A program made the position numbers and the translations under genes. A stretch of 64,000 nt of DNA from Clostridia bacterium (lineage in GTDB: Bacteria > Bacillota > Clostridia > Christensenellales > Aristaeellaceae): the NCBI GenBank assembly GCA_017938695.1, contig JAGBBA010000064.1, positions 1 through 64,000 of the forward strand. Direction: 5' to 3'. The notes under the pieces are model-generated. The model was not told the origin of the DNA, ran no database searches, and saw only the letters and a list, made by a program, of their open reading frames with translations. Position 1 is the stretch's first letter, and each line of letters begins with the position of its first letter. This document shows positions 42,850 through 50,451 of the stretch, piece by piece.

Positions 42850-44301
42850 ATGTTATTGACCAAGGCAAATCAATCTCATTTTGTTGCAGCATGCGAGCTT
42901 TATCGAGCGGTCTGCGACGACATGGTCGCCCGGGGCGTGAACCAGTGGGTGTGGGGCGAATACCCCAACGAGGACTTTGTCCGCCAGGATATCGAGAAGA
43001 GCGAACTGTATGTGCTGGAGGGCGAAAACGGCCTGGATGCAGTGCTGTGCATCAACACCGTGCAGGACAAGGAATACGACGAGAAAAACTGGCTCTTCGG
43101 CGTGAAGCCCGGCAGCTTCCACCGCCTGGGCATCCGCCCCGGGGCCCAGGGCAAGGGCCTGGGCGCGAAGATCCTGGCCGACGTGGAGGAGGTCATCCGC
43201 GCCCTGGGCTGCGACTGCCTGCGCATCGACACCTATTCCCCCAACGAGAACGCCCAGAAGCTTTACACCCGTTACGGCATGCGCCGGGTGGGCGAGGTGA
43301 AGTTCTGGCACCGGGAGCTGCCCTTCGTGTGCTTTGAAAAGCCCGTGACGGCGGATTGTCCCCTGCTGCCCCTGACCATGCACCCGGCCTTCCGCGGCGG
43401 CGCGCTGACCCCCTGGGGCGGCGAAAAGCTGCGCACCGTGTACGGCAAGCCCATCGCTGACGTGCCCACCGGCGAAAGCCTGGAGGTCAGCTGCATCCCC
43501 GGCCTGGAATCCACCGACGACGAGGGCGTGAAGCTCACCGACCTTATCGCTAAGTATGGCGCGAAGTTTGCCGGCAAGTATGCGGAGGGCACCTTCCCCC
43601 TGCTGCTGAAGCTCATCGACGCCAGCGAGTCCCTGTCCGTGCAGGTGCATCCTGACGACAGCTACGCGGGTGCCAACGAGAACGGCAAGCTGGGCAAGAC
43701 CGAGGCCTGGCTGATCCTGGACGCTCCCGAGGGCAGCCAGCTGGTGTACGGCATCAAGCCCGGCACCGACCTGGACACCCTGCGCACCGCCTGCGAGGCC
43801 GGTGCCGCCGTGGAGCCCCTGCTCCGCCGCGTGAACGTGAAGCCCGGCGACGTGTGCTTTATCCCTGCTGGCTGCGTGCACGCCATCGGCGCAGGGATCA
43901 TGCTGTACGAAATTCAGCAGTCCTCCGACGTGACCTACCGCTTCTACGACTGGGACCGCGTGGACGCCAAGGGCAACCGCCGCGAGCTGCATCTGCGCAA
44001 GGCCCTGGACGTGACCGACCTGAGCTTCTCCCTGGACCCCATTCCCGCGCCGGACGCCCCCATCGCCCGGGTGCTGGACGAGGAGTATTTCACCCTTGAC
44101 CTGATGAAGGTGGACGGCCAGTGCCAGCTGCCTGCCATCGCCGATTTCGGCCTGCTCACCAGCCTGGAGGGCGACGTGACCCTGTGCTGGCAGGGCGCGG
44201 AGAAGCCCCTCAAAAAGGGCGAGAGCCTGTACATCCCTGCCGCCGCGCCGGAACTGGTGCTGAAGGGCAACGGCCGCGCCGCGCTGAGCATGGCACGGTG
44301 A
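42850..44301 (+). CDS. Fusion of GNAT acetyltransferase and mannose-6-phosphate isomerase
   Basis: Residues 1-170 are a GNAT domain with the acetyl-CoA loop RPGAQGKGLGAKIL and CLRIDTYSPNENAQKLYTRY. Residues 175-483 are a class I phosphomannose isomerase (ManA): SVQVHPDD (zinc Gln/His), GKTEAWLILD (zinc Glu), PAGCVHAIGAG (zinc His) and a C-terminal cupin. ManA interconverts mannose 6-phosphate and fructose 6-phosphate. No stop or frameshift separates the parts. The GNAT substrate is unknown. The gene starts after GGAGG, beyond the repeat pair, and is the only ManA in the window. Confidence 0.88.
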   Translation: MLLTKANQSHFVAACELYRAVCDDMVARGVNQWVWGEYPNEDFVRQDIEKSELYVLEGENGLDAVLCINTVQDKEYDEKNWLFGVKPGSFHRLGIRPGAQGKGLGAKILADVEEVIRALGCDCLRIDTYSPNENAQKLYTRYGMRRVGEVKFWHRELPFVCFEKPVTADCPLLPLTMHPAFRGGALTPWGGEKLRTVYGKPIADVPTGESLEVSCIPGLESTDDEGVKLTDLIAKYGAKFAGKYAEGTFPLLLKLIDASESLSVQVHPDDSYAGANENGKLGKTEAWLILDAPEGSQLVYGIKPGTDLDTLRTACEAGAAVEPLLRRVNVKPGDVCFIPAGCVHAIGAGIMLYEIQQSSDVTYRFYDWDRVDAKGNRRELHLRKALDVTDLSFSLDPIPAPDAPIARVLDEEYFTLDLMKVDGQCQLPAIADFGLLTSLEGDVTLCWQGAEKPLKKGESLYIPAAAPELVLKGNGRAALSMAR

Positions 44302-44394
44302 CCAGAGGCTCTGCCTCTGGACTCCGCCCAAGGGGCTTTGCCCCTTGGGAATCCCCACGAAGGGCCCTTCGGCCCTTTCGAAACCCCTTTGGGG
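44302..44394. repeat. Run of four hairpins in the 224-bp gap after the GNAT-ManA gene
   Basis: Perfect stems lie at 44302-44309/44313-44320, 44327-44336/44340-44349 and 44360-44366/44371-44377, then a CCCC/GGGG pair near 44384-44394. The rest of the gap to 44525 is GC-rich without a gene. No T-tracts are present. Confidence 0.7.
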
Positions 44395-44525
44395 AGAGTG
44401 AGGCTATGTGATCTCCGAGCGGGGGCGCGGCGCAGGGTCTTCGGCCCATTTCCTTCAGTCGCGCCGCGACGCGGGGAACGGAGGGCTCCTTGGCTTGATT
44501 CCAGGAACGAACGGAGGGAATGACC

Positions 44526-44939
44526 TTGACCTTTGGTCAGCGGCTTTATGAGCTGCGCAGGAGCAAGAATATTTCGCAGGAAGAGTTTGCCGAGCTGCTG
44601 GATGTGTCCCGGCAGTCCATCTCCAAATGGGAGAATGACAAAGCCTACCCTGAGATGACGCGGTTGCTCTTCATGAGCGATTATTTCGACGTTTCGCTGG
44701 ACTATCTGATGCGCGGCACGGAAGCACCCCAGAGCAAGCAAGAGGCAGACAAGAACTACGATGCAAAGGATTGGCTGCTTGTCTGGAATACCTTTGTTAC
44801 CAATCTGTCCGCTGCCCAGAGGAAGCTGATGGCGGTTCTGTGCCTTCTGCTGGCTGGCGTTTGCCTGGCGGCGATCTTCAACTTTATCTACGGGGCCGGT
44901 TATGAAATCGGCAAGTTCATTTATCACCTGAAAAACTAA
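44526..44939 (+). CDS. XRE-type regulator with one C-terminal membrane helix
   Basis: The 137-residue protein starts with a Cro/CI helix-turn-helix (LYELRRSKNISQEEFAELL ... VSRQSISKWEND) and ends with a membrane helix and the amphipathic tail GYEIGKFIYHL. The TTG at 44526 is eight bases after GGAGG; the ATG at 44520 is only two bases from it. The tail is similar to the tiny protein encoded next (45053-45175). Target genes are unknown. Confidence 0.85.
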   Translation: MTFGQRLYELRRSKNISQEEFAELLDVSRQSISKWENDKAYPEMTRLLFMSDYFDVSLDYLMRGTEAPQSKQEADKNYDAKDWLLVWNTFVTNLSAAQRKLMAVLCLLLAGVCLAAIFNFIYGAGYEIGKFIYHLKN

Positions 44940-45052
44940 GCAAAAGCCATCTGCAACCGCAAGTTTACACAGGTGCAACCCCGGTTTGATGGCGATTTCC
45001 CTGCCGTGATGCTATGCTGCCTGCATCACTTGACGAAGGGAGGTCGCTTGGT

Positions 45053-45175
45053 ATGAAAAAATTCTTTCAAGAGCGTACGCTGATGCAAAAGGTGCTGATC
45101 TGTCTGCTGGGGATCCTGGCACTGTATCGTCTGGGCTACGGCATCGGCGAATTTCTGGGGCATATCGGCAGCTGA
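45053..45175 (+). CDS. 40-residue membrane protein related to the neighbouring regulator's tail
   Basis: A short frame follows the ribosome site AAGGGAGG. It encodes MKKFFQERTLMQKVLICLLG, a membrane helix and GYGIGEFLGHIGS. The helix and the GYxIGxF ending match the C-terminal tail of the XRE regulator just upstream (GYEIGKFIYHL), so it looks like a freed copy of that tail. It might compete for or modulate the tethered regulator; this is inference. Confidence 0.65.
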   Translation: MKKFFQERTLMQKVLICLLGILALYRLGYGIGEFLGHIGS

Positions 45176-45214
45176 TTCATTCTTTAAGAAGCCGAACGAA
45201 GGAAGGTGAAGTTC

Positions 45215-45775
45215 ATGCGTTTGTTGTTTATCTTTGGTGCCCATGCCGCCGGAAAAATGACGGTAGGGCAGGCGGTGAGCCGCATCACGCCCATGAAGCT
45301 GTTTCATAACCATATGACCATCGAGCCGGTGATCGAGCTGTTCGGCAGCTATAACGGCGTGGCCACTCAGCGGCTCCGCCAGGTGGTCTTCGAGGAGTTT
45401 CTGAAAACCGATAACTACGGCCTGATCTTCACCTTCATTTGGGCGTTTGATTCTCAGTACGACTGGGACTATGTGGAGCAGATCTCCAAGCTGTACCGGG
45501 AGGCCGGTGCCCAGGTGGATTATGTGGAGCTGATCGCGCCCCAGGAGCTCCGCCTGCAGCGCAACCGCACAGAAAATCGCCTGAAGGAAAAGCCCTCCAA
45601 GCGTGATGTGGAGCTGTCGGAGGCACGGCTGCTGGATGCGGAGAGCCACTACCGCTGCGTGTCCGAACCCGGCGAGGTGCCCTACGCCAATTATCTGCGG
45701 CTGGATAACAGCCAGCTTTCCCCGGAGGAAGCGGCGGAAATCATCGTGAAGCATTTCGGGTATGAGAGGAAATAA
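45215..45775 (+). CDS. P-loop nucleotide-kinase-like protein
   Basis: The 186-residue protein has a Walker A loop GAHAAGKMTVGQAV (GxxxxGKMT) right after the first beta strand, and a later LRLQRNRTENRLKEKPSKRD segment that could be the lid or phosphate-contact arginines of a small-molecule kinase. The Walker B is not obvious. It resembles shikimate/AAA-type kinases of unknown substrate found in Firmicutes. The ATG at 45215 lies eight bases after GGAAGG; an in-frame GTG at 45206 is less likely. It ends at a strong terminator shared with the convergent YwaF gene. Confidence 0.8.
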   Translation: MRLLFIFGAHAAGKMTVGQAVSRITPMKLFHNHMTIEPVIELFGSYNGVATQRLRQVVFEEFLKTDNYGLIFTFIWAFDSQYDWDYVEQISKLYREAGAQVDYVELIAPQELRLQRNRTENRLKEKPSKRDVELSEARLLDAESHYRCVSEPGEVPYANYLRLDNSQLSPEEAAEIIVKHFGYERK

Positions 45776-45777
45776 GC

Positions 45778-45808
45778 AAGAGGCTGGTCAGTGCGACCAG
45801 CCTCTTTT
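45778..45808. terminator. Terminator between convergent P-loop and YwaF genes
   Basis: A perfect 12-bp stem (45778-45789 with 45795-45806) followed by TT. The stem overlaps the last codons of the minus-strand gene, which ends at 45788. Confidence 0.8.
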
Positions 45809-46471
45809 CCGTTGCAGCAGGTATACGGTGCATCCCTCCGCCAGCAGCACCAGCACCGCCAGGGCGGCCAGCGTCAGCCGCCAGGCGGTTTGGCCCCACT
45901 GGTTCATCCAGGGGACGGGGGAGAAGTTCAGAAACAGGTAGTTGCCGCCGGTGAGGGCGTTCATCCCCAGGGCCACGCAGGCGGCCAGGGCCAGAAACCC
46001 CAGCGACCAGGCCGCACCCCAGGGCGAGGGCCGCCAGCCCAGGCTCAGGGGCAGCAGGGGTGCGAGAAACACGCAGCAGTGCATCAGGTGGAAGGCCAGC
46101 TCGGTCACGCGGGGCCAGGGTGTTTCCAGCACGGCGGGGAAGAGCAGGGCCATCAGCGCGCCGGGCAGCCCCAGATACAGCGACAGGTGCCGCAACAGCC
46201 TGCGGCGGCTGATGAGCATGGGCAGGGTGAACAGCCCCATCAGGCTGCACAGGTGCAGGGGCAGGGCGTTGCGCCAGTGGAGCTGGCCGCTGAAAAGCAG
46301 CACCGCCTCCTGCACGGCCATGGCCGCATAGGCTCCGCCGCCGACGGCCCAGCTCATGGCCAGGTAAAGCCGCTGTGCCGGGGGATTGCATCCGCACCGC
46401 CGCCACAGGACAATGCGCCGCAGGCCCATGCCCACGGCGGCACCAAGAACGATCAGCAGCGCGAATTGCAT
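45788..46471 (-). CDS. YwaF/TMEM164-type membrane protein
   Basis: The 227-residue protein has about seven membrane helices and matches the YwaF (TIGR02206, TMEM164-related) family: LPLHLCSLMGLFTLP with the conserved HLC, ELAFHLMHCCVFLAPLL and GGNYLFLNFSPVP. Family members may be acyltransferases, but the bacterial role is not established. It follows the GNAT gene by 32 bases with GGAGG as ribosome site, as the last gene of the MATE-GNAT-YwaF operon. Confidence 0.85.
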   Translation of the reverse strand: MQFALLIVLGAAVGMGLRRIVLWRRCGCNPPAQRLYLAMSWAVGGGAYAAMAVQEAVLLFSGQLHWRNALPLHLCSLMGLFTLPMLISRRRLLRHLSLYLGLPGALMALLFPAVLETPWPRVTELAFHLMHCCVFLAPLLPLSLGWRPSPWGAAWSLGFLALAACVALGMNALTGGNYLFLNFSPVPWMNQWGQTAWRLTLAALAVLVLLAEGCTVYLLQRKRGWSH

Positions 46472-46503
46472 CCATCCACCTCCACGGGTGGATAGGGTGC
46501 GCG

Positions 46504-47043
46504 TTATGCCACAGGCTTATGCATGGCGGCAAACCGCTTTTCGCCCAGGAAAGCGGTCATCAGCTGCTGGTAATCCCCATAGGTGACAGGGGCGGTGGCC
46601 AGCATTTCGTACACCACGCCGCTCTCGCAAAGCTTGAATCCGGCGGGCTGATAACCGTTACGCAGGTAGAAGCTGCGGCGGCGCAGGCGCAGGGGCAGGT
46701 TGTCGCAGGGGGCGTCCGGGTCCTCGATGGCCAGCATCAGCCGCTTGCCTGTATGCCGCTGGGCCAGCTCCGCCAGGATGGACGTGCCCCGGCCTGCGCC
46801 CCGCTGGGCGGCTTCCACCGCCAGGAAGAACACATACACCATGTCGGCATGGTGGACGAGGATGGTCAGACCCACGAAGGTCTTATCGTCGTACACGCCC
46901 AGGATCTCCCCTGCGCCCTTGCGGGCCTTGAGGGCAAGCAGCAACAGCGGCGGCCGTTCATTGGGCGGAAAGGCCTCGATATACAGCTTTTTCACCTGCC
47001 GGTAGCAGCGGCGGTTTTTCAGTGCGTTTTCAAACTGGATCAT
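46504..47043 (-). CDS. GNAT family N-acetyltransferase
   Basis: The 179-residue protein has a GNAT fold with the acetyl-CoA loop AAQRGAGRGTSILAELAQ and SFYLRNGYQPAGF near the end of the domain. The start EAFPPNERPPL is common to a set of GNATs in Clostridia. The substrate is unknown. Its start overlaps the MATE stop by four bases, so the two proteins are probably made together; the exporter might carry an acetylated compound. Confidence 0.88.
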   Translation of the reverse strand: MIQFENALKNRRCYRQVKKLYIEAFPPNERPPLLLLALKARKGAGEILGVYDDKTFVGLTILVHHADMVYVFFLAVEAAQRGAGRGTSILAELAQRHTGKRLMLAIEDPDAPCDNLPLRLRRRSFYLRNGYQPAGFKLCESGVVYEMLATAPVTYGDYQQLMTAFLGEKRFAAMHKPVA

Positions 47044-48425
47044 GCTTCAAAACCTGCTTTCTTGATGCACCTTTGCAGCCAGCCGCCCTTCCAGTAATAC
47101 AAAAGGAACAGGCAGGAAGTCAGGCCCCAGGTGATGGGATAGCTCACCAGCACCGCCTGCATGGTGCCGATACCCGGCGCGATGAACAGTAGCCACACCA
47201 CGCGGATCAGGCACACGCCGCAAAGGGTGATCAGGGTGGGGATCAGGGAATCGCCTGCGCCGCGCACCGTGCCGGAGATGATCTCGATGCACAGGTACAG
47301 CACATAGGTGGGCACCAACAGGCGCAGGATGTCCATGCCGTGGGCGATGACCACCGGGTCATCGGCAAAGAGGCGGTAGAGATACTGGCCCACCAGCAGG
47401 TAGGCGGTGCTCAGCACAATGGTGGCCCCGAAGGCCATGCCCAGGCACACCTTGACGGACTTGCGCACCCGGTCGTACAGCTGGGCACCGAAGTTCTGCC
47501 CCACGAAGGTGGTAATGGACACGCCAAAGGCACTGACGATCATCCAGAACAGGCCGTCCAGCTTGCCATAGGCCGTCCAGGCGGCCAGCACATCGGTGCC
47601 GAAGGCGTTCATGGAGGACTGGATGATCACGTTGGACAGGGAGTACATCACGCTCTGCAAGCCGGCAGGCAGGCCGATGCGCAGAATACCCCGCATCAGC
47701 CTTGTGTGGATGCGGATCTGCCGCAGATGCAGCTGATAGCTATCGCGGCTGCGGCAAAGGGTGAGAATGACCAGCACGGCACTCACCGCCTGGGAAAGGA
47801 TGGTCGCCAGTGCTGCACCGGCCACGCCCATGTCAAGCCCCACCACCAGGATCACGTCCAGCACGATGTTGGTCATGCAGGCGGCGATGAGGAAATACAG
47901 CGGGCGGCGGGAATCGCCCACCGCGCGCAGGGAGGCAGAGCCGATATTATACAGTGCCGAGGGGATCATGCCGCCGAAATAGATGCGGATGTAGGTCACG
48001 GCGTTGTCGAAGATCTCCGGGGGCGTGCCCATCCACCCAAGCAGCGTGGGGGAGAGAATGATGCCTGCAACCATCAGCACGGTACCAAAAAGAAGGCCCA
48101 TGGCGATGTTGGTGTGCAGGGTGTCGCTCACGTCCTTGCCGTTGCGCGCGCCATAGACCTGGGAGAGCATGACGGTTGCGCCCGAGGACACACCCATAAA
48201 GAAGCCCACGATCAGGTTGATCAGACTGCCGGTGGCACCGCCCACGGCGGCCAGGGCCTCCTTGCCCACATACTTGCCCACGATCATCGCATCGGCGGTG
48301 TTGTACATCTGCTGGAAGAACGATCCCAGCAGGATCGGGAAGAAAAAGATCAGCAGCTGTTTCCAGATCACGCCTTCGGTGATGGAATTCTCTTCAATGG
48401 CCTCCCGGCGGCGGTTCCACGGCAT
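47040..48425 (-). CDS. MATE family efflux transporter
   Basis: The 461-residue protein has about twelve membrane helices and MATE features: LLIFFFPILLGSFFQQMYNT, DAMIVGKYVGKEALAAVGG and VSITTFVGQNFGAQLYDRV. It belongs to a different subgroup from the exporter at 6128-7486. It is first in a three-gene operon with GNAT and YwaF and has its own promoter, divergent from the isomerase gene. Confidence 0.92.
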   Translation of the reverse strand: MPWNRRREAIEENSITEGVIWKQLLIFFFPILLGSFFQQMYNTADAMIVGKYVGKEALAAVGGATGSLINLIVGFFMGVSSGATVMLSQVYGARNGKDVSDTLHTNIAMGLLFGTVLMVAGIILSPTLLGWMGTPPEIFDNAVTYIRIYFGGMIPSALYNIGSASLRAVGDSRRPLYFLIAACMTNIVLDVILVVGLDMGVAGAALATILSQAVSAVLVILTLCRSRDSYQLHLRQIRIHTRLMRGILRIGLPAGLQSVMYSLSNVIIQSSMNAFGTDVLAAWTAYGKLDGLFWMIVSAFGVSITTFVGQNFGAQLYDRVRKSVKVCLGMAFGATIVLSTAYLLVGQYLYRLFADDPVVIAHGMDILRLLVPTYVLYLCIEIISGTVRGAGDSLIPTLITLCGVCLIRVVWLLFIAPGIGTMQAVLVSYPITWGLTSCLFLLYYWKGGWLQRCIKKAGFEA

Positions 48426-48464
48426 GGCGGCGGCTCTCCTTTGCGAAGAATGTTCTTAATTGTA

Positions 48465-48493
48465 GGTATAGCATAAAGGGGTGGGTTTGTCCA
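48465..48493 (-). promoter_or_regulatory. Promoter of the MATE-GNAT-YwaF operon
   Basis: On the minus strand TGGACA (48493-48488), a 17-base spacer and TATACC (48470-48465) with an extended TGC element. Confidence 0.6.
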
Positions 48494-48539
48494 TAGGATC
48501 AAATGCGCAAAAAATGATTAACACGCTGTTAAGTTTGAG

Positions 48540-48568
48540 TTGACGAACGGCGAATTGCGTGATATTCT
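48540..48568 (+). promoter_or_regulatory. Promoter of the fucose-isomerase-family gene
   Basis: TTGACG (48540-48545), a 17-base spacer and TATTCT (48563-48568) lie 53 bases before the start. Confidence 0.7.
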
Positions 48569-48621
48569 GTAGAAAGAAGATCTATGTTCGCCAAGAACAT
48601 ATCTGTTAGGAGGTACATATT

Positions 48622-50106
48622 ATGCAGAACATTCCTGTGGTTAAGCTTGGCCTGGTGGCCGTGTCCCGCGACTGCTTCCCCATCACCCTGAGCGAAAAGC
48701 GCCGTGCCGCTATCGCTGAGAAGTGCGGCCAGAAGAACCTGGAGATCGTTGAGATCAAGACCACCGTCGAAAACGAGAAGGACATGCTCAAGGCTGTTGA
48801 AGAACTCAAGGCCAACGAGTGCAATGCCTGCGTGGTGTTCCTGGGCAACTTCGGCCCCGAGACCCCCGAGACCCTGATCGCCAAGTATTTCGACGGTCCC
48901 TGCATGTTCATTGCTGCTGCTGAAGGCGACGGCGACATGATCAACGGCCGCGGCGACGCCTATTGCGGCATGCTGAACTGCTCCTACAACCTGGGCATGC
49001 GTCACCTGAAGGGCTACATCCCCGAGTATCCCGTGGGCAACGCTGCTGAGCTGGCCGACAAGATCGCCGAGTTCGTGCCCATCGCCCGCGCCATCATCGG
49101 CGTGAAGAACCTGAAGGTCATCACCTTCGGCCCCCGTCCCCAGGACTTCTTTGCCTGCAACGCCCCCATCAAGGGCCTGTACGAGCTGGGCATCGAGATC
49201 GAAGAGAACTCCGAGCTGGATCTGCTGGTTTCCTACAAGGAGCATGCCAACGATCCCCGTATCCCCGCCATCTGCGCCGAAATGGCCGCCGAAATGGGCG
49301 AGGGCAAGTACTACGAAGACCTGAACGCCCGCATGGCTCAGTTCGAACTGACCCTGCTGGATTGGGCTGAGAACCACAAGGGTGCCCGCAAGTATGTCGT
49401 GTTCGCCGACAAGTGCTGGCCCGCCTTCCCCTCTCAGTTCGGCTTCGAGCCCTGCTACGTCAACTCCCGTCTGGCTTCCCGCGGCATCCCGGTGGCCTGC
49501 GAAGTGGACATCTACGGTGCTGTTAGCGAGTACATCGGTGCCTGCCTGACCGGCGACGCCGTGACCCTGCTGGACATCAACAACTCCGTGCCCGAGTACA
49601 TCTACGACGCCGACATCAAGGGCAAGTTCGACTATCGTCTGACCGAGACCTTCATGGGCTTCCACTGCGGCAACACCCCCTCCTGCAAGATGTGCGCCGA
49701 CCGTGCTGTGAAGTATCAGCTGATTCAGCACCGTGTGCTTGAGCCCGAAGGCTCCGAACCCGACATCTCCCGCGGCACCCTGGAAGGCGACATCGCTCCC
49801 AGCGACATCACCTTCTATCGCCTGCAGTGCGACTCCAACGGCGACCTGCGCTCCTACATCGCTCAGGGCGAGGTTCTGCCCGTGGCTACCCAGTCCTTCG
49901 GCGGCATCGGCATCTTTGCCATCAAGGAAATGGATCGCTTCTACCGTCACGTGCTGGTGCAGAAGGGCTATCCCCACCACGGTGCTGTGGCCTTCTCTCA
50001 CTGCGCCAAGCAGCTGTTTGAGGTGCTGAAGTACCTGGGCGTGAAGGACATCGCCTACAACCAGCCCAAGTCCCTGCCCTATCCCACGGAGAATCCCTGG
50101 GCCTAA
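48622..50106 (+). CDS. L-fucose/L-arabinose isomerase family protein
   Basis: The 494-residue protein has the fold order of L-fucose isomerases: N-terminal Rossmann-like domain (VKLGLVAVSRDC), a second domain (KNLKVITFGPRPQDFF) and a C-terminal beta-barrel (GTLEGDIAPSDITFYRLQCD ... HHGAVAFSHCAKQLFEVLKY). Candidate metal ligands are the Glu and Asp of ACEVDIYGAVSEY and the His near HCGNTP/HHGA. It would interconvert a deoxy- or pentose aldose with its ketose. It is alone on its transcript, uses AGGAGG, has notably optimal codons and is followed by a terminator. Confidence 0.85.
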   Translation: MQNIPVVKLGLVAVSRDCFPITLSEKRRAAIAEKCGQKNLEIVEIKTTVENEKDMLKAVEELKANECNACVVFLGNFGPETPETLIAKYFDGPCMFIAAAEGDGDMINGRGDAYCGMLNCSYNLGMRHLKGYIPEYPVGNAAELADKIAEFVPIARAIIGVKNLKVITFGPRPQDFFACNAPIKGLYELGIEIEENSELDLLVSYKEHANDPRIPAICAEMAAEMGEGKYYEDLNARMAQFELTLLDWAENHKGARKYVVFADKCWPAFPSQFGFEPCYVNSRLASRGIPVACEVDIYGAVSEYIGACLTGDAVTLLDINNSVPEYIYDADIKGKFDYRLTETFMGFHCGNTPSCKMCADRAVKYQLIQHRVLEPEGSEPDISRGTLEGDIAPSDITFYRLQCDSNGDLRSYIAQGEVLPVATQSFGGIGIFAIKEMDRFYRHVLVQKGYPHHGAVAFSHCAKQLFEVLKYLGVKDIAYNQPKSLPYPTENPWA

Positions 50107-50122
50107 GGCGCTGCGCTTTCAA

Positions 50123-50152
50123 AAAGATGGCTTCTGAAGAAGCCATCTTTTT
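50123..50152 (+). terminator. Terminator after the isomerase gene
   Basis: A perfect 12-bp stem (50123-50134 with 50139-50150), TGAA loop and T-tract. Confidence 0.9.
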
Positions 50153-50162
50153 GAGTTTTTGG

Positions 50163-50317
50163 CAGATTTGGACTGGTCGCTGCGCTCCCGGCCGTCCAAA
50201 TCTGTAAGGTATGTTTCCGGCAGAGCCGGAAACGCCCCGCCCGCCCGGCAAAGCCGGGCGATACGATTACAGTCAGAGAGGCTGCGGCCTCTCCGACACC
50301 TCTCCGGAGGCGTGTCG
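50163..50317. repeat. Cluster of five palindromes in the 345-bp gap before the Na/Pi gene
   Basis: Stems: 50163-50173/50194-50204, 50213-50221/50225-50233, GCCCGGC/GCCGGGC within 50243-50259, 50276-50282/50287-50293, and CGACAC/GTGTCG ending at 50317. None has a T-tract. The cluster resembles those at 3771-3940 and 44302-44394. Confidence 0.65.
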
Positions 50318-50370
50318 AAGCCCTTTTCGGCTCATGGCAATTTGTCCATGAAAATTTGCAGAAATATACA

Positions 50371-50399
50371 TTTACTTGCAGGAACAGGCATGATATCAT
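50371..50399 (+). promoter_or_regulatory. Possible promoter of the Na/Pi symporter gene
   Basis: TTTACT (50371-50376), a 17-base spacer and TATCAT (50394-50399) lie 52 bases before the start. Confidence 0.45.
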
Positions 50400-50451
50400 T
50401 ATCCCGTATAGTGAACAGGAAAAGAAGAAATATTGCGGAGGGATCGCAAGA

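Noticed and set aside
44302-44520. Possible small protein encoded by the GC-rich gap
   Set aside because: Open frames exist but have no ribosome site and are explained by hairpin-rich sequence.
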